From: Saliniramus fredricksonii
GTDB taxonomy: Bacteria > Pseudomonadota > Alphaproteobacteria > Rhizobiales > Beijerinckiaceae
Direction: 5' to 3'
Length of the DNA: 64,000 bases
Assembly (NCBI RefSeq): GCF_900094735.1
Contig: NZ_FMBM01000001.1
Coordinates: 124,001-188,000 of the forward strand
Both the position numbers and the translations under genes were made by a program. Shown piece by piece: positions 18,674 through 38,217 of this stretch; position 1 is the stretch's first letter; each line of letters begins with the position of its first letter. The notes beneath the pieces were generated by a model that saw only the letters and a list, made by a program, of their open reading frames with translations, was not told the origin of the DNA and did not search any database.

Positions 18674-18886
18674 TTACGCCTTTGCTTCAGTCTGCTTGTG
18701 GCGCTGAAAAGTCTTGACGCGCGCAATATCCTTGCGGACCTGCGTGACGCGCGCCGTGTTCTCCAGCTGACCCGTAGCCCGCTGGAAGCGCAGATTGAAC
18801 TGCTCCTTCTTCAGCGAAACCAGCTCGTCCTGAAGCTGATCGGCGGTCATCGCCTGCAGATCGCTCACTCGCTGCTTGGACTTCAT
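18674..18886 (-). CDS. rpmC: 50S ribosomal protein L29
   Basis: A protein of 70 residues. It starts [18 protein letters not shown] and has the core [33 protein letters not shown]29 lies next to L23 at the tunnel exit. The start at 18886 lies 11 bases after rplP; the longer in-frame reading overlaps rplP and is discarded. Confidence 0.96.
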   Translation of the reverse strand: MKSKQRVSDLQAMTADQLQDELVSLKKEQFNLRFQRATGQLENTARVTQVRKDIARVKTFQRHKQTEAKA

Positions 18887-18897
18887 GGCAATCTCCA

Positions 18898-19311
18898 TCA
18901 ATCGGCGATGCGCTGCACGACACGCGTGCGAATCGGAAGCTTCGCGCCGCCGAGGCGCAGCGCCTCGCGTGCGATTTCCTCGTTCACACCGTCGATCTCG
19001 AACATGATCCGACCAGGCTTGACGCGGGCCGCCCAATATTCAGGCGAACCCTTGCCCTTACCCATGCGGACTTCGGTCGGCTTCTTTGAAACCGGGACAT
19101 CCGGAAAGATCCGGATCCAGACCCGGCCCTGACGCTTCATGAAGCGGGTGATCGCGCGGCGAGCCGCCTCGATCTGCCGCGCCGTGACGCGCTCCGGCTC
19201 GAGAGCCTTGAGGCCGTACTGGCCAAAATTCAGATCCATGCCGCCCTTGGCGACGCCCTTGATGCGCCCCTTGAACTGCTTGCGGAACTTCGTCTTCTTC
19301 GGTTGCAACAT
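18898..19311 (-). CDS. rplP: 50S ribosomal protein L16
   Basis: The protein has 137 residues. It begins [24 protein letters not shown] and contains [36 protein letters not shown] in overlapping pieces ([26 protein letters not shown]), the L16 signature. L16 shapes the A-site and the binding site of translation factors. It lies 21 bases after rpsC. Confidence 0.97.
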   Translation of the reverse strand: MLQPKKTKFRKQFKGRIKGVAKGGMDLNFGQYGLKALEPERVTARQIEAARRAITRFMKRQGRVWIRIFPDVPVSKKPTEVRMGKGKGSPEYWAARVKPGRIMFEIDGVNEEIAREALRLGGAKLPIRTRVVQRIAD

Positions 19312-19332
19312 GGCGGATCTCCGTTCCGATGA

Positions 19333-20040
19333 TCAGGCCGCGTGATCGCGACGGCCGCCACCGGAGCGACCTCCCTCTTCATTCATGCGCTTGTCCTGGG
19401 CCATGGGATCATGCTCCAGGATCTCGCCCTTGAACACCCAGACCTTGATGCCGCAGGCGCCATAAGTGGTGAACGCCGTGGCCGTACCATAATCGACATC
19501 GGCGCGCAGCGTATGCAACGGCACGCGGCCCTCGCGATACCATTCGATACGCGCGATCTCCGCACCCCCCAGACGACCCGCGCAGTTGATGCGAATGCCC
19601 TCGGCGCCCAGACGCATGGCCGACTGAACGGCCCGCTTCATGGCGCGCCGGAAGGCAACGCGACGCTCGAGCTGCTGCGCAATGGATTCCGCGATCAGGG
19701 TGGCATCGATCTCCGGCTTGCGCACCTCGACGATGTTGATCGTGACCTCGCCGTCCGTCATGCGACCGACGAGCCTGCGCAGCTTCTCGATATCCGCACC
19801 CTTCTTGCCGATCACCACACCCGGACGCGCCGAATGGATGGTGACGCGGCACTTCTTGTGCGGACGCTCGATCACGATGCGCGAGACCGCAGCCTGCTTG
19901 AGCTGCTTGCGCAGCGCTTCGCGGATGGCGACGTCTTCGTGCAACAGGCGGGCATACTCACCCTTGGGGGCGAACCAGCGCGAATCCCAGGTGCGGTTGA
20001 TACCCAGCCTGAGGCCGATCGGGTTGACCTTGTGACCCAT
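19333..20040 (-). CDS. rpsC: 30S ribosomal protein S3
   Basis: The protein has 235 residues. It starts [20 protein letters not shown]; the KH domain contains [17 protein letters not shown], and the C-terminal domain has [31 protein letters not shown] (read in two parts). S3 helps form the mRNA entry channel. The ATG at 20040 is chosen over an upstream in-frame start because MGHKVNP is the family N-terminus. The tail is rich in Gly, Arg and His. Confidence 0.97.
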   Translation of the reverse strand: MGHKVNPIGLRLGINRTWDSRWFAPKGEYARLLHEDVAIREALRKQLKQAAVSRIVIERPHKKCRVTIHSARPGVVIGKKGADIEKLRRLVGRMTDGEVTINIVEVRKPEIDATLIAESIAQQLERRVAFRRAMKRAVQSAMRLGAEGIRINCAGRLGGAEIARIEWYREGRVPLHTLRADVDYGTATAFTTYGACGIKVWVFKGEILEHDPMAQDKRMNEEGGRSGGGRRDHAA

Positions 20041-20050
20041 TCTGTCCTCC

Positions 20051-20431
20051 TCAGGCCTGTTCGGCTTGTTCACGAACCACGATGGTGAGGTTCGAGAAAG
20101 GCTTCAGGATACGCGCACCGCGTCCGCGGGCCCGGGCGTGAAAGCGCTTCATGACCAGCGCCTTGCCCACGAAGGCCTCCTTGACCACCAGATCGTCCAC
20201 GTCGAGATCATGGTTGTTCTCGGCATTGGCGATGGCGCTCTCGAGGCACTTCTTCACGTCGCGTGCGATGCGCTTGCGGGAAAACTCGAGATCGGCGAGC
20301 GCGGTCGCGACCTTCTTGCCGCGAATGAGCTGCGCCACGAGATTCAGCTTCTGCGGGCTCACACGAAGCATGCGCAGAACCGCCTTGGCCTCGGTTTCAC
20401 CCAGCGCGCGGGGGGTAGCCGGCTTGCCCAT
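20051..20431 (-). CDS. rplV: 50S ribosomal protein L22
   Basis: The protein has 126 residues. The core [20 protein letters not shown] and the C-terminal beta-hairpin region [25 protein letters not shown] are diagnostic; the hairpin lines the exit tunnel near the macrolide site, and no insertion or deletion is seen in it. The start at 20431 gives [20 protein letters not shown]; an upstream in-frame start would overlap rpsS and is less likely. Confidence 0.96.
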   Translation of the reverse strand: MGKPATPRALGETEAKAVLRMLRVSPQKLNLVAQLIRGKKVATALADLEFSRKRIARDVKKCLESAIANAENNHDLDVDDLVVKEAFVGKALVMKRFHARARGRGARILKPFSNLTIVVREQAEQA

Positions 20432-20432
20432 G

Positions 20433-20711
20433 TTACCGCCTCTTCGCCTTCTTGTCCGCCGCATGGCCCGGGAAGGTGCGCGTCGGCGAAAACTCGCCGA
20501 ACTTGTGGCCCACCATCTCCTCGCTCACGCTGACAGGAATGTGTTTGTGTCCGTTGTACACACCGAAAGTGAGCCCAACGAACTGCGGAAGGATCGTGGA
20601 GCGACGGCTCCAGATCTTGATGACGTCGTTGCGACCCGATTCACGAGCCGCCTCGGCCTTCTTGAGAAGATAGCCGTCAACGAACGGCCCCTTCTTGATT
20701 GAACGTGCCAT
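20433..20711 (-). CDS. rpsS: 30S ribosomal protein S19
   Basis: The protein has 92 residues. It begins [20 protein letters not shown] and contains [29 protein letters not shown] and [25 protein letters not shown] in part, both S19 signatures. S19 sits in the small-subunit head and binds 16S rRNA with S13. It ends one base before the rplV start. Confidence 0.97.
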   Translation of the reverse strand: MARSIKKGPFVDGYLLKKAEAARESGRNDVIKIWSRRSTILPQFVGLTFGVYNGHKHIPVSVSEEMVGHKFGEFSPTRTFPGHAADKKAKRR

Positions 20712-20721
20712 GGCGCGCTCC

Positions 20722-21561
20722 TTACCTCTTCTTGCGGGCGTGGCGGCTCGTCACAATGAACTTGTCCGTCCGCTTGTTGGACCGGGTCTTGTGACCCTTG
20801 GTGGGCTTACCCCAGGGCGTGACCGGATGGCGACCGCCGGAAGTCCGGCCCTCACCACCGCCATGCGGGTGATCGATCGGGTTCATCACGACGCCGCGAT
20901 TGTGCGGACGCTTGCCGAGCCAGCGATTGCGGCCCGCCTTGCCCATCGAGATGTTCATGTGGTCCGGGTTCGACACCGCACCGACAGTCGCGAAGCAGCG
21001 ACCATGCACCAGACGCTGCTCGCCGGAACCCAGGCGCACAGCGACGTAACCGCGGTCACGACCGACGATCTGGGCATAGGAACCCGCCGACCGGGCGACG
21101 GAGCCGCCGCGACCGATCTTGGTCTCGATATTGTGCACCACCGTCCCGACGGGGATATTCCCGATCGGCATGGCGTTACCCGGCTTGATGTCCGCCTGCT
21201 CCGCAGCGGTGACCTTGTCACCGGCTGACAGTCGCTGCGGCGCCAGGATATATGCCTTCTCGCCGTCTTCATAGGCAATCAGTGCGATATAGGCCGTACG
21301 GTTGGGATCGTATTCGATCCGCTGCACGGTTGCCGTATCACCCAGACGCGCCCGGCGCTTGAAATCGACCACGCGATAGGTGCGCTTGTGGCCGCCACCG
21401 CGGAAGCGCACCGTGACGCGCCCCGTATTGTTACGACCACCCTTGGAGGACAGACCCTCCGTCAGGGATTTCTCGGGCTTGCCCTTGTAGAGGCCCGAGC
21501 GGTCGACGATCACGAGCTGACGCAGGCCCGGCGTGATCGGTTTGAAACTCTTCAAAGCCAT
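20722..21561 (-). CDS. rplB: 50S ribosomal protein L2
   Basis: The protein has 279 residues. It starts [22 protein letters not shown]; the C-terminal [31 protein letters not shown] region (read in parts) carries the conserved histidine linked to peptidyl-transferase function. L2 bridges the subunits. It ends 10 bases before rpsS. Confidence 0.97.
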   Translation of the reverse strand: MALKSFKPITPGLRQLVIVDRSGLYKGKPEKSLTEGLSSKGGRNNTGRVTVRFRGGGHKRTYRVVDFKRRARLGDTATVQRIEYDPNRTAYIALIAYEDGEKAYILAPQRLSAGDKVTAAEQADIKPGNAMPIGNIPVGTVVHNIETKIGRGGSVARSAGSYAQIVGRDRGYVAVRLGSGEQRLVHGRCFATVGAVSNPDHMNISMGKAGRNRWLGKRPHNRGVVMNPIDHPHGGGEGRTSGGRHPVTPWGKPTKGHKTRSNKRTDKFIVTSRHARKKR

Positions 21562-21581
21562 CGGATCACTCTCCTAACCGC

Positions 21582-21878
21582 TCAAAGGCCCGTAGTCACA
21601 TCGATCGTCTGGCCCTCTTCGAGGGTGACGATTGCTTTCTTGACGTCATTCCGGCGCCCCTTGATGCCACGGAAGACCTTGACCTTGCCCTTGGTGACGG
21701 CGACGTTGACTGCCTTCACCTTGACGCCGAAAAGCTTTTCGACGGCGGACTTGATCTGCGGCTTCGTCGCAGTGGGGGCCACCTTGAAGACGACCTTGTT
21801 ATGCTCCGAAAGAAGGGTGGCCTTCTCGGTGATCACCGGAGCGATGATCACGTCGTAATGGCGCGGATCGATGCTCAT
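21582..21878 (-). CDS. rplW: 50S ribosomal protein L23
   Basis: The protein has 98 residues. Core segments are [24 protein letters not shown] and [29 protein letters not shown] (in parts). L23 forms the docking site for trigger factor and SRP at the tunnel exit. Its ATG overlaps the rplD stop by four bases (ATGA). Confidence 0.97.
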   Translation of the reverse strand: MSIDPRHYDVIIAPVITEKATLLSEHNKVVFKVAPTATKPQIKSAVEKLFGVKVKAVNVAVTKGKVKVFRGIKGRRNDVKKAIVTLEEGQTIDVTTGL

Positions 21879-22495
21879 TTGAAGCGCGCCTCCAGCGCAT
21901 CCACAGCCGCCTTCGTGAGAACCAGCTTCTCACGACGCAGAATGTCATAGACGTTGATCCCCTGAATGGGCAACACGTCGATATTCGGGATCGAGCGCGC
22001 GGCCAGCTTGAAGTTGGCCTCCACCTCGGCACCGCCAATGAACAGCGCATTGGCCAGCCCGAGCTTGCCGAAACGCTCCCTGAGCGCCTTGGTCTTGGGC
22101 TCGGCCGCCGTGATATCGTCGACAACGATCAGCGCATCGCTCTTCGCCTTGGCGGAAAGCGCGTGCTTCAGCGCGAGTGCGCGGACCTTCTTGGGAAGAT
22201 CATGCGCATGATCGCGCGGAAGCGGACCGAAAGCCCGGCCACCGCCGCGGAACTGCACGACACGGGCATTGCCGTGACGGGCGTTACCGGTGCCCTTCTG
22301 GCGAAACATCTTCTTGCCGGTACGCGCGATTTCGCTGCGCGTCTTCACCTTGTGGGTGCCGGCACGACGCTTGGCGAGCTGCCAGCGCACGCAGCGCTGG
22401 ATCAGGTCGGCGCGCGGCTCCAGACCGAAGATGGCCTCGTCAAGCTCGACCGAACCGGCATTATCGCCTTCGAGCGTGGTGATATCGATCTTCAT
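21875..22495 (-). CDS. rplD: 50S ribosomal protein L4
   Basis: The protein has 206 residues. The tunnel loop region [26 protein letters not shown], with [14 protein letters not shown] after it, is diagnostic. In E. coli L4 also represses its own operon through the S10 leader; no matching leader is evident here. The ATG at 22495 shares a base with the rplC stop (TGATG); a GTG codon just before it is an alternative. Confidence 0.97.
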   Translation of the reverse strand: MKIDITTLEGDNAGSVELDEAIFGLEPRADLIQRCVRWQLAKRRAGTHKVKTRSEIARTGKKMFRQKGTGNARHGNARVVQFRGGGRAFGPLPRDHAHDLPKKVRALALKHALSAKAKSDALIVVDDITAAEPKTKALRERFGKLGLANALFIGGAEVEANFKLAARSIPNIDVLPIQGINVYDILRREKLVLTKAAVDALEARFK

Positions 22496-23244
22496 CACGC
22501 ATTCTCCCCGTTCTGCTCGACCGGCGCTGCATCGGCGGCCTCGACTGCGGCCTCAGGTGCGGCGGCACCGTTCTCGCGGAACTTGCCCGGACGCGGCGCG
22601 TCCTCGGGAAGCGCGCGCTTCACGGCATCACGGATATGGATATATCCGCCCTTCACGCCCGGAACCGCACCGGCCACGAGGATCAGCCCCCGCTCCGGAT
22701 CGGTCTGAACGACCTTCAGGTTCTGCGTGGTCACGCGCTCGGCACCGAGATGCCCAGGCATCTTCTTGCCCTTGAACACGCGCCCGGGATCCTGGTTCGC
22801 ACCCGTCGAACCGATCGAACGGTGCGAGATCGAGACGCCGTGTGAAGCACGCAGACCCGCAAAGTTCCAGCGCTTCATGCCGCCCGCGAAACCCTTACCC
22901 GTGGAGGTGCCCGTCACATCGACGAACTGGCCCGCCACGAAGTGATCGGCAAGGATTTCAGCCCCCACCGGGATCACGGCGTCTTCGCTGACGCGGAATT
23001 CCGCAAGCTTGCGCTTGGGCTCGACCTGGGCCTGCGCGAAACGACCGCGCTCGGCTTTCGAGACGTTCTTGACCTTGGCCTTGCCGACGCCGACCTGCAG
23101 CGCCACGTAGCCGTTCTTGTCCTTGGTCCGATGCGCGACCACCTGACATTGGTCGAGCTTCAGGACCGTGACCGGGATGTTTTCACCGTCGTCGTTGAAG
23201 ACGCGGGTCATCCCGAGTTTTTGCGCGATGACGCCTGAGCGCAT
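22495..23244 (-). CDS. rplC: 50S ribosomal protein L3
   Basis: The protein has 249 residues, with [20 protein letters not shown] at the start and the signature [31 protein letters not shown] (in parts). The conserved Gln methylated in E. coli L3 lies in [21 protein letters not shown]. An alanine/glutamate-rich tail of about 30 residues is an alphaproteobacterial extension. L3 starts 50S assembly with L24. Confidence 0.97.
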   Translation of the reverse strand: MRSGVIAQKLGMTRVFNDDGENIPVTVLKLDQCQVVAHRTKDKNGYVALQVGVGKAKVKNVSKAERGRFAQAQVEPKRKLAEFRVSEDAVIPVGAEILADHFVAGQFVDVTGTSTGKGFAGGMKRWNFAGLRASHGVSISHRSIGSTGANQDPGRVFKGKKMPGHLGAERVTTQNLKVVQTDPERGLILVAGAVPGVKGGYIHIRDAVKRALPEDAPRPGKFRENGAAAPEAAVEAADAAPVEQNGENA

Positions 23245-23293
23245 GAGCGTGTCCTCTCGGCGTGTTTAAGCCAAAAGCTCTGGAGCGCGAAGC

Positions 23294-23602
23294 TCAGAGC
23301 TTGATCTCCACATCCACACCCGCCGCGAGGTCGAGCTTCATCAGCGCGTCCACGGTCTGCGGGGTGGGATCGACGATATCGAGAACGCGCTTGTGTGTGC
23401 GCATCTCGAACTGTTCGCGCGACTTCTTGTCGATGTGCGGCGAACGCAAAACCGTGAAACGCTCGATCCGGGTCGGAAGCGGGATGGGCCCGCGAACCTG
23501 AGCACCCGTGCGCTTGGCGGTTGACACGATTTCACGTGTCGACGCGTCAAGCACGCGATGATCGAACGCCTTCAGGCGAATACGGATATTTTGACCGTTC
23601 AT
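23294..23602 (-). CDS. rpsJ: 30S ribosomal protein S10 (NusE)
   Basis: The protein has 102 residues. It starts [19 protein letters not shown] and contains [35 protein letters not shown] (in parts). Besides its ribosomal role, S10 binds NusB in antitermination and the NusG C-terminal domain in transcription-translation coupling. It is the first gene of the S10 operon, here only 68 bases after tuf, with a strong hairpin in the gap. Confidence 0.97.
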   Translation of the reverse strand: MNGQNIRIRLKAFDHRVLDASTREIVSTAKRTGAQVRGPIPLPTRIERFTVLRSPHIDKKSREQFEMRTHKRVLDIVDPTPQTVDALMKLDLAAGVDVEIKL

Positions 23603-23624
23603 GGGGAAGCCCCGTCAACATGAG

Positions 23625-23654
23625 AAAGCGCGGCCTGCGGCGAGGCCGCGCTTT
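23625..23654 (-). other. Strong hairpin between tuf and rpsJ
   Basis: Perfect 12-bp stem AAAGCGCGGCCT/AGGCCGCGCTTT (23625-23636 with 23643-23654), six-base loop, 16 bases after the tuf stop. It has the A/T ends of a terminator, but only CTTTCTC follows on the minus strand. It may be an attenuator or processing site that separates tuf from the S10 operon. Confidence 0.65.
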
Positions 23655-23669
23655 GAGAAAGGTTGTTCG

Positions 23670-24864
23670 ATCAATCCAGGACGGCGGCGACGACGCCGGC
23701 GCCGACGGTGCGACCGCCTTCGCGGATGGCGAAGCGCAGCTTTTCTTCCATGGCGATCGGCACGATCAGCTCGACTTCCATCGCCACGTTGTCACCCGGC
23801 ATCACCATCTCGGTGCCCTCGGGAAGCTGCACGATCCCCGTCACGTCCGTGGTGCGGAAATAGAATTGCGGACGATAGTTGTTGAAGAACGGCGTATGAC
23901 GACCGCCCTCCTCCTTCGTCAGGATGTAGGCCTCGGCCTTGAACTTCTTGTGCGGCTTCACCGAACCCGGCTTGCACAGAACCTGCCCACGCTCCACATC
24001 CTCGCGCTTCGTGCCACGCAGCAGAACGCCGACATTGTCGCCCGCCTGGCCCTGGTCCAGAAGCTTGCGGAACATCTCGACGCCCGTCACCGTCGTCTTC
24101 ACCGTGTCGCGGATGCCGATGATCTCGACTTCCTCGCCAACCTTCACGATGCCGCGCTCAACGCGACCCGTCACAACCGTACCGCGACCCGAAATCGAGA
24201 AAACATCCTCGATCGGCATCAGGAACGGCTGGTCAATCGGACGCTCAGGCGTCGGAATGTACGAGTCAACCGTCTCCATCAGCGCAAGAACCGCGTCACG
24301 GCCAATCTCCGGAGAACGATCCTCCAGCGCGCACAGCGCAGAACCCTTGGTGATCGGAATGTCGTCGCCGGGGAACTCGTAGCTCGACAGAAGCTCGCGA
24401 ACCTCAAGCTCGACAAGCTCAAGAAGCTCCTCGTCATCAACCATGTCAACCTTGTTGAGGAAGACAACCAGTCCCGGAACACCAACCTGACGCGCAAGAA
24501 GAATGTGCTCACGCGTCTGCGGCATCGGACCGTCAGCCGCAGAAACCACAAGAATCGCGCCATCCATCTGCGCAGCACCCGTGATCATGTTCTTCACGTA
24601 GTCCGCGTGGCCGGGGCAATCAACATGCGCATAGTGACGGTTCGCCGTCTCGTACTCGACATGCGCCGTCGAAATCGTGATCCCGCGCGCCTTCTCCTCA
24701 GGAGCCTTGTCAATCGTGTCATACGCCATGAATGACGCACCACCAGACTCCGCCAGAACCTTCGTAATCGCCGCAGTCAGCGACGTCTTGCCGTGGTCAA
24801 CGTGACCAATCGTGCCGATGTTGCAGTGCGGCTTGTTACGTTCAAACTTTTCCTTGGCCATGGC
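23670..24864. repeat. Long direct repeat: tuf copy 1 (identical to 41178-42372)
   Basis: This 1195-base block matches 41178-42372 in the same orientation. I saw no difference in the stretches compared, and all translated frames agree. Similarity stops one base after the stop codon and three bases before the start codon, so the repeat is essentially the coding sequence alone. Confidence 0.9.
23671..24861 (-). CDS. tuf: Elongation factor Tu, copy 1
   Basis: The protein has 396 residues. GTPase motifs are GHVDHGKT (G1), [12 protein letters not shown] (G3) and [16 protein letters not shown] (G4); domains 2 and 3 complete the standard length. EF-Tu-GTP brings aminoacyl-tRNA to the ribosomal A site. 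This copy follows fusA by 43 bases, the classical str-operon order rpsL-rpsG-fusA-tuf, and precedes the S10 operon. It encodes exactly the same protein as copy 2 at 41179-42369. Confidence 0.98.
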   Translation of the reverse strand: MAKEKFERNKPHCNIGTIGHVDHGKTSLTAAITKVLAESGGASFMAYDTIDKAPEEKARGITISTAHVEYETANRHYAHVDCPGHADYVKNMITGAAQMDGAILVVSAADGPMPQTREHILLARQVGVPGLVVFLNKVDMVDDEELLELVELEVRELLSSYEFPGDDIPITKGSALCALEDRSPEIGRDAVLALMETVDSYIPTPERPIDQPFLMPIEDVFSISGRGTVVTGRVERGIVKVGEEVEIIGIRDTVKTTVTGVEMFRKLLDQGQAGDNVGVLLRGTKREDVERGQVLCKPGSVKPHKKFKAEAYILTKEEGGRHTPFFNNYRPQFYFRTTDVTGIVQLPEGTEMVMPGDNVAMEVELIVPIAMEEKLRFAIREGGRTVGAGVVAAVLD

Positions 24865-24904
24865 AGCACCCAGATGTTGTTCGGTTGATCTTCGTGGTGG
24901 GAGT

Positions 24905-26980
24905 TCAGGCGTATTTCGCCTGAACCTCTGCAGCCACGTTGGAAGGGACCTGCTCGTAGTGATCGAACAGCATGGTGTAATTGGCGCGACCCTGGCTCAT
25001 GGAGCGCAGCGTGTTCACGTAGCCGAACATGTTGGCAAGCGGCACCATCGCATTGATGACCACCGCGTTGCCGCGCATGTCCTGGCCCTGGATCTGGCCG
25101 CGGCGGGAATTCAGATCGCCGATGACCGAGCCGGTATAATCTTCCGGCGTCGTCACCTCGACCTTCATCACCGGCTCGAGAAGGACCGAAGACCCCTTCT
25201 GCAGCGCCTCGCGCAAAGCGGCGCGGGAAGCGATTTCGAAGGCCAGCGCCGAGGAGTCGACTTCATGGAAGGCACCATCGATCAGCTCGACCTTGACATC
25301 GACGACGGGGAAGCCCGCCACGACGCCGGCCCCGAGGACCGACTCCAGACCCTTCTGAACGCCGGGGATGTATTCCTTCGGAACGGCACCACCGATGATC
25401 TTGGATTCGAAGGAAAAGCCCTCACCCGGCTCGGCGGGCGAGACATTGAACTTCACCCGCGCGAACTGGCCGGTACCACCGGTCTGCTTCTTGTGTGTGT
25501 AGTCGATTTCCGCCGCACGCGTAATCGTCTCGCGATAGGCCACCTGCGGCGCGCCGATATTGGCGTCGACCTTGTAGGTGCGCTTCAGGATGTCGACCTT
25601 GATGTCGAGATGCAGCTCGCCCATGCCCTTGAGAATGGTCTGACCGCTTTCGAAATCCGTGGAGACGCGGAAGGAGGGATCCTCCGCCGCGAGCTTCGAC
25701 AGGGCGAGACCCAGCTTTTCCTGGTCGGCCTTGGATTTCGGCTCGATCGCGATCTCGATGACCGGCTCCGGAAATTCCATCTTTTCAAGAACCACCGGCT
25801 TCGACGAGTCGCACAGGGTGTCACCGGTGCGCGTCTCCTTCAGGCTGGCCAGCGCGACGATGTCGCCTGCCATCGCAACCTTGATGTCCTCGCGGTTGTT
25901 GGCATGCATAAGGAGCATGCGTCCGACGCGCTCCTTCTTGTCGCGCAGCGGGTTCAACACCGAGGTGCCGGATTCGACCGTGCCGGAATAGACGCGGCAG
26001 AATGTGATCGTGCCGACGAAGGGGTCGTCCATGATCTTGAAGGCCAGCATCGAGAAGGGTGATTCGTCAGAGGGATCACGCGTGATCGGCTCTTCGGTAT
26101 CGGGATGCAGACCCTTGATGGCGCCACGATCGACCGGCGAAGGCAGGTAATCCACCACCGCGTCGAGCAGGGGCTGGACGCCCTTGTTCTTGAAGGCGGA
26201 GCCGCACATGACCGGATGGAAGGCGCGTTCCTGAACCGCCTTGCGGACGAGTTCGACGAGCTTCTCCTCGGAGGGCTCTTCGCCGTCGAGATAGGCCGTC
26301 ATCGCGTCGTCGTCGAGCTCGACGCAGGCCTCGATCAGCCTGGTGCGATACTCGGCAGCCTGATCCTGCAGATCAGCCGGGATCTCGTCGTCGCGGAATT
26401 TCGCGCCGAGCGTCTCTTCTTCCCAGATGATCGCCTTCATGCGGATCAGGTCGATGACACCCTTGAAATCCGCTTCGGCACCGATCGGCAGCTGCAGGCA
26501 GACCGGCTTGCCGGCCACGCGCTTGATGATGTCCTCGACGCAATTGAAGAAATCGGCGCCGATCTTGTCCATCTTGTTGACAAAGACGACGCGCGGAACA
26601 TCGTATTTGTCCGCCTGGCGCCAGACCGTCTCGGTCTGCGGCTCGACCCCCTGGTTGCCGTCGAGGACGCAGATCGCCCCGTCGAGCACGCGCAGGGAAC
26701 GCTCGACCTCGATTGTGAAGTCGACGTGGCCGGGGGTGTCGATGATGTTCAGGCGATGATCGCGCCAGAAGCAGGTCGTCGCAGCCGAGGTGATCGTGAT
26801 GCCACGCTCCTGCTCCTGCGACATCCAGTCCATCGTCGCGGCACCATCATGGACTTCGCCGATCTTGTGCGACTTGCCCGTGTAGAACAGGATCCGCTCG
26901 GTCGTCGTCGTCTTGCCCGCATCGATATGGGCCATGATGCCGAAATTGCGGTAATTGGAGATGGGCGTATATCGGGCCAT
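24905..26980 (-). CDS. fusA: Elongation factor G
   Basis: The protein has 691 residues. It starts [21 protein letters not shown]1 is [16 protein letters not shown]3 [22 protein letters not shown] (in part) and G4 NKMDKIGA. Domains II-V follow, with the domain IV region [15 protein letters not shown] that enters the decoding centre during translocation. The ATG at 26980 matches family starts; an upstream in-frame start would add three residues. This is the standard translocase form. Confidence 0.98.
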   Translation of the reverse strand: MARYTPISNYRNFGIMAHIDAGKTTTTERILFYTGKSHKIGEVHDGAATMDWMSQEQERGITITSAATTCFWRDHRLNIIDTPGHVDFTIEVERSLRVLDGAICVLDGNQGVEPQTETVWRQADKYDVPRVVFVNKMDKIGADFFNCVEDIIKRVAGKPVCLQLPIGAEADFKGVIDLIRMKAIIWEEETLGAKFRDDEIPADLQDQAAEYRTRLIEACVELDDDAMTAYLDGEEPSEEKLVELVRKAVQERAFHPVMCGSAFKNKGVQPLLDAVVDYLPSPVDRGAIKGLHPDTEEPITRDPSDESPFSMLAFKIMDDPFVGTITFCRVYSGTVESGTSVLNPLRDKKERVGRMLLMHANNREDIKVAMAGDIVALASLKETRTGDTLCDSSKPVVLEKMEFPEPVIEIAIEPKSKADQEKLGLALSKLAAEDPSFRVSTDFESGQTILKGMGELHLDIKVDILKRTYKVDANIGAPQVAYRETITRAAEIDYTHKKQTGGTGQFARVKFNVSPAEPGEGFSFESKIIGGAVPKEYIPGVQKGLESVLGAGVVAGFPVVDVKVELIDGAFHEVDSSALAFEIASRAALREALQKGSSVLLEPVMKVEVTTPEDYTGSVIGDLNSRRGQIQGQDMRGNAVVINAMVPLANMFGYVNTLRSMSQGRANYTMLFDHYEQVPSNVAAEVQAKYA

Positions 26981-27009
26981 CGTGATCACTCCAGTCGGAC
27001 GTGCCGGCG

Positions 27010-27531
<522 letters not shown>

Positions 27532-27536
27532 CTAGC

Positions 27537-27908
27537 TCACTTCGGACGCTTGGCGCCGTATTTCGAACGGCGCTGCTTGCGGTCCTTGACGCCCTGGGTA
27601 TCGAGGACGCCGCGCACGATGTGATAACGCACACCGGGAAGATCCTTCACGCGCCCGCCGCGGATCATCACCACGGAGTGCTCCTGAAGGTTATGCCCCT
27701 CACCCGGGATATAGCCGATCACCTCGAAGCCGTTTGTCAGGCGCACCTTGGCGACCTTGCGCAGAGCCGAGTTCGGCTTTTTCGGCGTCGTCGTGTAGAC
27801 GCGCGTGCAGACGCCGCGCTTCTGCGGGCACGCTTCCAGCGCCGGAACCTTGTTCCGGCTCTTCTGGGCTATCCGCGGCTTGCGGATCAGCTGGGAAATC
27901 GTCGGCAT
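27537..27908 (-). CDS. rpsL: 30S ribosomal protein S12
   Basis: The protein has 123 residues. It starts [20 protein letters not shown]. The decoding-loop residues [12 protein letters not shown] and [18 protein letters not shown] carry the lysines of streptomycin-sensitive S12, so no classical resistance change is present. It is the first gene of the str operon. A promoter-like sequence at 28254-28282 would give a leader of about 340 bases. Confidence 0.97.
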   Translation of the reverse strand: MPTISQLIRKPRIAQKSRNKVPALEACPQKRGVCTRVYTTTPKKPNSALRKVAKVRLTNGFEVIGYIPGEGHNLQEHSVVMIRGGRVKDLPGVRYHIVRGVLDTQGVKDRKQRRSKYGAKRPK

Positions 27909-28253
27909 CCTCTGCCCTCTTCCTTTGGCCGCCCGGCGGCCGGCCTTACCTCTCGGCCACTTGCGCGACCACATGTAACCCGATCCCGATCGCGCACTGG
28001 GCGCGGCGATCCGGAAATTCCGTTGCTCCGGGACAGAAAACACGCCTTGCGCCAGGAGCGCAAAACGAAACCGCGCCATCGGCCCGTGAGAGCCTTTGGC
28101 GCGCTGCCACGCAGAGGACCACGCAAACGCGGTCTTGCCCCAAAGAGCTGACTGTCGTCAGACGTATTTGAGCGGCGACGGCGTTTAGACTGCGTGGTTC
28201 AGGGTATGGCACCCCGAAAACTGCCGATCTACGGCCCGTCGGTAAGTGGCCGC
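27909..28253 (-). other. Long leader region upstream of rpsL
   Basis: About 345 bases between the candidate promoter and the rpsL start. No gene is seen on either strand. A GC-rich 6-bp hairpin (27927-27941) sits about 20 bases before the start codon. The length suggests a regulatory leader, but I recognise no known motif. Confidence 0.4.
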
Positions 28254-28282
28254 TTTCTAAGCCCGTCTCGCCCGCAAGTCAA
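28254..28282 (-). promoter_or_regulatory. Candidate sigma-70-like promoter of the rpsL-rpsG-fusA-tuf operon
   Basis: Minus-strand TTGACT (28277-28282), a 17-base spacer, then TAGAAA (28254-28259). Five of six and four of six consensus positions match. It is placed after the rpoC terminator, so the str genes can be transcribed independently of rpoBC. Confidence 0.55.
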
Positions 28283-28469
28283 CAGGCAAATCCCGGCTTT
28301 CGCGGGGTTTGCCAGCGATTTCGTCGCACATACGGGTTGCGGCCCGGCCAGCGAGGTGCCGGGGCCGTTTCCCCGTGGCGTCAAACGCAAGTTCGCGCAT
28401 GGAGAACCTGCCGACAGCGCAGGAAAAGTACGCCCGCCTGGGAACGGTGCAAACTGTTCCCTTGCAACG

Positions 28470-28499
28470 AAAAAAGGGCCGCCCGGCGGGCGACCCTTT
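28470..28499 (-). terminator. Rho-independent terminator after rpoC
   Basis: On the minus strand an 11-12 bp stem with one G-U pair (28473-28484 with 28488-28499), a three-base loop and six T (28475 down to 28470). It lies about 47 bases after the rpoC stop. Confidence 0.88.
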
Positions 28500-28546
28500 C
28501 GATTCGCGTATCGGGCGGGATGATCCACCCGATCCCGGCGCCGACC

Positions 28547-32734
<4,188 letters not shown>

Positions 32735-32791
32735 CGCCGTCTCCTCGCTGGATGAGGACCGCAACGGTCTCCCCATCCGAAAACGCACAGG

Positions 32792-32813
32792 GGCGCGGGG
32801 GTTTCCCCGCGCC
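32792..32813 (-). other. Hairpin in the rpoB-rpoC spacer
   Basis: Perfect 9-bp stem GGCGCGGGG/CCCCGCGCC (32792-32800 with 32805-32813) with a four-base loop; no T run follows. It is a candidate RNA stability or processing element between the two polymerase genes. Confidence 0.5.
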
Positions 32814-32847
32814 GTCTCAATCTCGCATCATCCGTGAACGGACAGCC

Positions 32848-36975
<4,128 letters not shown>

Positions 36976-37200
36976 GTCCGACCTTGCTCCTCATGCACGG
37001 CTGACCGGGTCTCCCGGCCCTGTCGATGGCGTCGGAACGCCTGGTCAGCCGTCCGGCTGTGCGCCGGTTGAAACGAAAGCGGGGGATCGCCGATCACCCC
37101 GGCCCTGAGCGAAGGAGTGCCCGCTCCCTCGCGCCCCTCCCCCGCGCCTTTGCCGCCGCTGCGGAGGGGGTGGATACCGCCCGGCGCACCGGACGGCAAC

Positions 37201-37228
37201 GACGGCCCCGGGAAAACCCGGGACCGTC
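37201..37228 (-). other. Attenuator-like hairpin between rplL and rpoB
   Basis: 12-bp stem (37201-37212 with 37217-37228), pairing fully on the RNA strand with one G-U, and a UUUU loop, about 42 bases after the rplL stop. No T run follows. E. coli has an attenuator and an RNase III site in the same junction; the structure here is consistent with such a role but is not homologous in sequence as far as I can tell. Confidence 0.6.
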
Positions 37229-37269
37229 GGAACGCAATTCAGGCAGAAACCGCGATCGCGGCCACCTGA

Positions 37270-37647
37270 TTACTTCAACTCGACCTTGGCGCCGGCCTTC
37301 TCAAGCTGAGCCTTCAGCTTGTCGGCCTCTTCCTTGGGAACGCCTTCCTTGACGGCCTTGGGCGCGCCTTCGACCAGGTCCTTGGCCTCCTTGAGGCCGA
37401 GACCCGTGATGCCACGGACTTCCTTGATGACCTCGATCTTCTTGTCGCCGGCAGCGGCAAGAATGACGTCGAATTCGGTCTGCTCCTCGGCAGCTTCGGC
37501 AGCGCCACCGGCAGCCGGAGCCGCAGCGACGGCCACGGCTGCGGAAGCGGAGACACCCCACTTCTCTTCGAGCATGGTCGCGAGCTCGGCAGCTTCGAGG
37601 ACGGTGAGCGACGAAAGGTCGTCGACGAGCTTGGCAAGATCAGCCAT
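37270..37647 (-). CDS. rplL: 50S ribosomal protein L7/L12
   Basis: The protein has 125 residues. The N-terminal dimerisation part is [22 protein letters not shown], an Ala/Gly-rich hinge lies at about 40-53, and the C-terminal domain holds [34 protein letters not shown] (in parts). L12 dimers on L10 recruit translational GTPases such as EF-Tu and EF-G, both encoded in this window. Confidence 0.97.
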   Translation of the reverse strand: MADLAKLVDDLSSLTVLEAAELATMLEEKWGVSASAAVAVAAAPAAGGAAEAAEEQTEFDVILAAAGDKKIEVIKEVRGITGLGLKEAKDLVEGAPKAVKEGVPKEEADKLKAQLEKAGAKVELK

Positions 37648-37698
37648 TGTCTTTGATCCCTGATAGGTTCGAACGATGTTGGGTTTGAAGGATGGGCG

Positions 37699-38217
37699 TC
37701 AAGCCGCTTCCTCGGATTTGGCATAAGCGCTGAACACGCGGGCGAGCTTCGCCGCCGGCGCGGTGGAGAGCTGGGCGATCTTGGTCGCGGGGGCATTGAT
37801 GAGCCCCACGAGCGTGCCGCGCAGTTCGTCCAGCGAGGGCATGGAGGCAAGCGCCTTCACACCATTCGCGTCCAGAGCCGTCACCCCCATCGCCCCGCCG
37901 AGAATCCTGAGCTTCTCGTTGGACTTGGCGAATTCGGTGGCGACTTTCGGCGCCGCGACCGGATCGTCGGAATACGCCAGAAGGGTAGGCCCCTCCAGGT
38001 ATTGCGCGATGGACGCGACATCCGTGCCTTCGAGAGCGATCTTGGCGATGCGGTTCTTCGTGACCTTGACGGTGGCGCCGGCCTGCTTCATCTGCGCGCG
38101 CAGCTTCTGCATGTCGGCAACCGTCAGACCCGAATAGTGGGCCACGATGACAACGCCCGTATTCGCAAATACGTCGTTGAGCGTCGTGACGAGCTCGCGC
38201 TTTGCTGCTCTTTCCAC
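37699..38217 (-). CDS. rplJ: 50S ribosomal protein L10
   Basis: The protein has 172 residues. It starts (V/M)[20 protein letters not shown] and contains [19 protein letters not shown]. The C-terminal helix that carries L12 dimers ends [12 protein letters not shown]. The GTG at 38217 matches family starts and has GGAGAG upstream; the longer in-frame reading is non-coding in character. L10 anchors the stalk and in many bacteria represses its own leader. The 514-base upstream gap could hold such a leader. Confidence 0.95.
   Translation of the reverse strand: MERAAKRELVTTLNDVFANTGVVIVAHYSGLTVADMQKLRAQMKQAGATVKVTKNRIAKIALEGTDVASIAQYLEGPTLLAYSDDPVAAPKVATEFAKSNEKLRILGGAMGVTALDANGVKALASMPSLDELRGTLVGLINAPATKIAQLSTAPAAKLARVFSAYAKSEEAA

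Noticed and set aside
27537-27908. A streptomycin-resistance change in rpsL
   Set aside because: Both key lysines (in TTPKKPNS and GGRVKDLP) are present.
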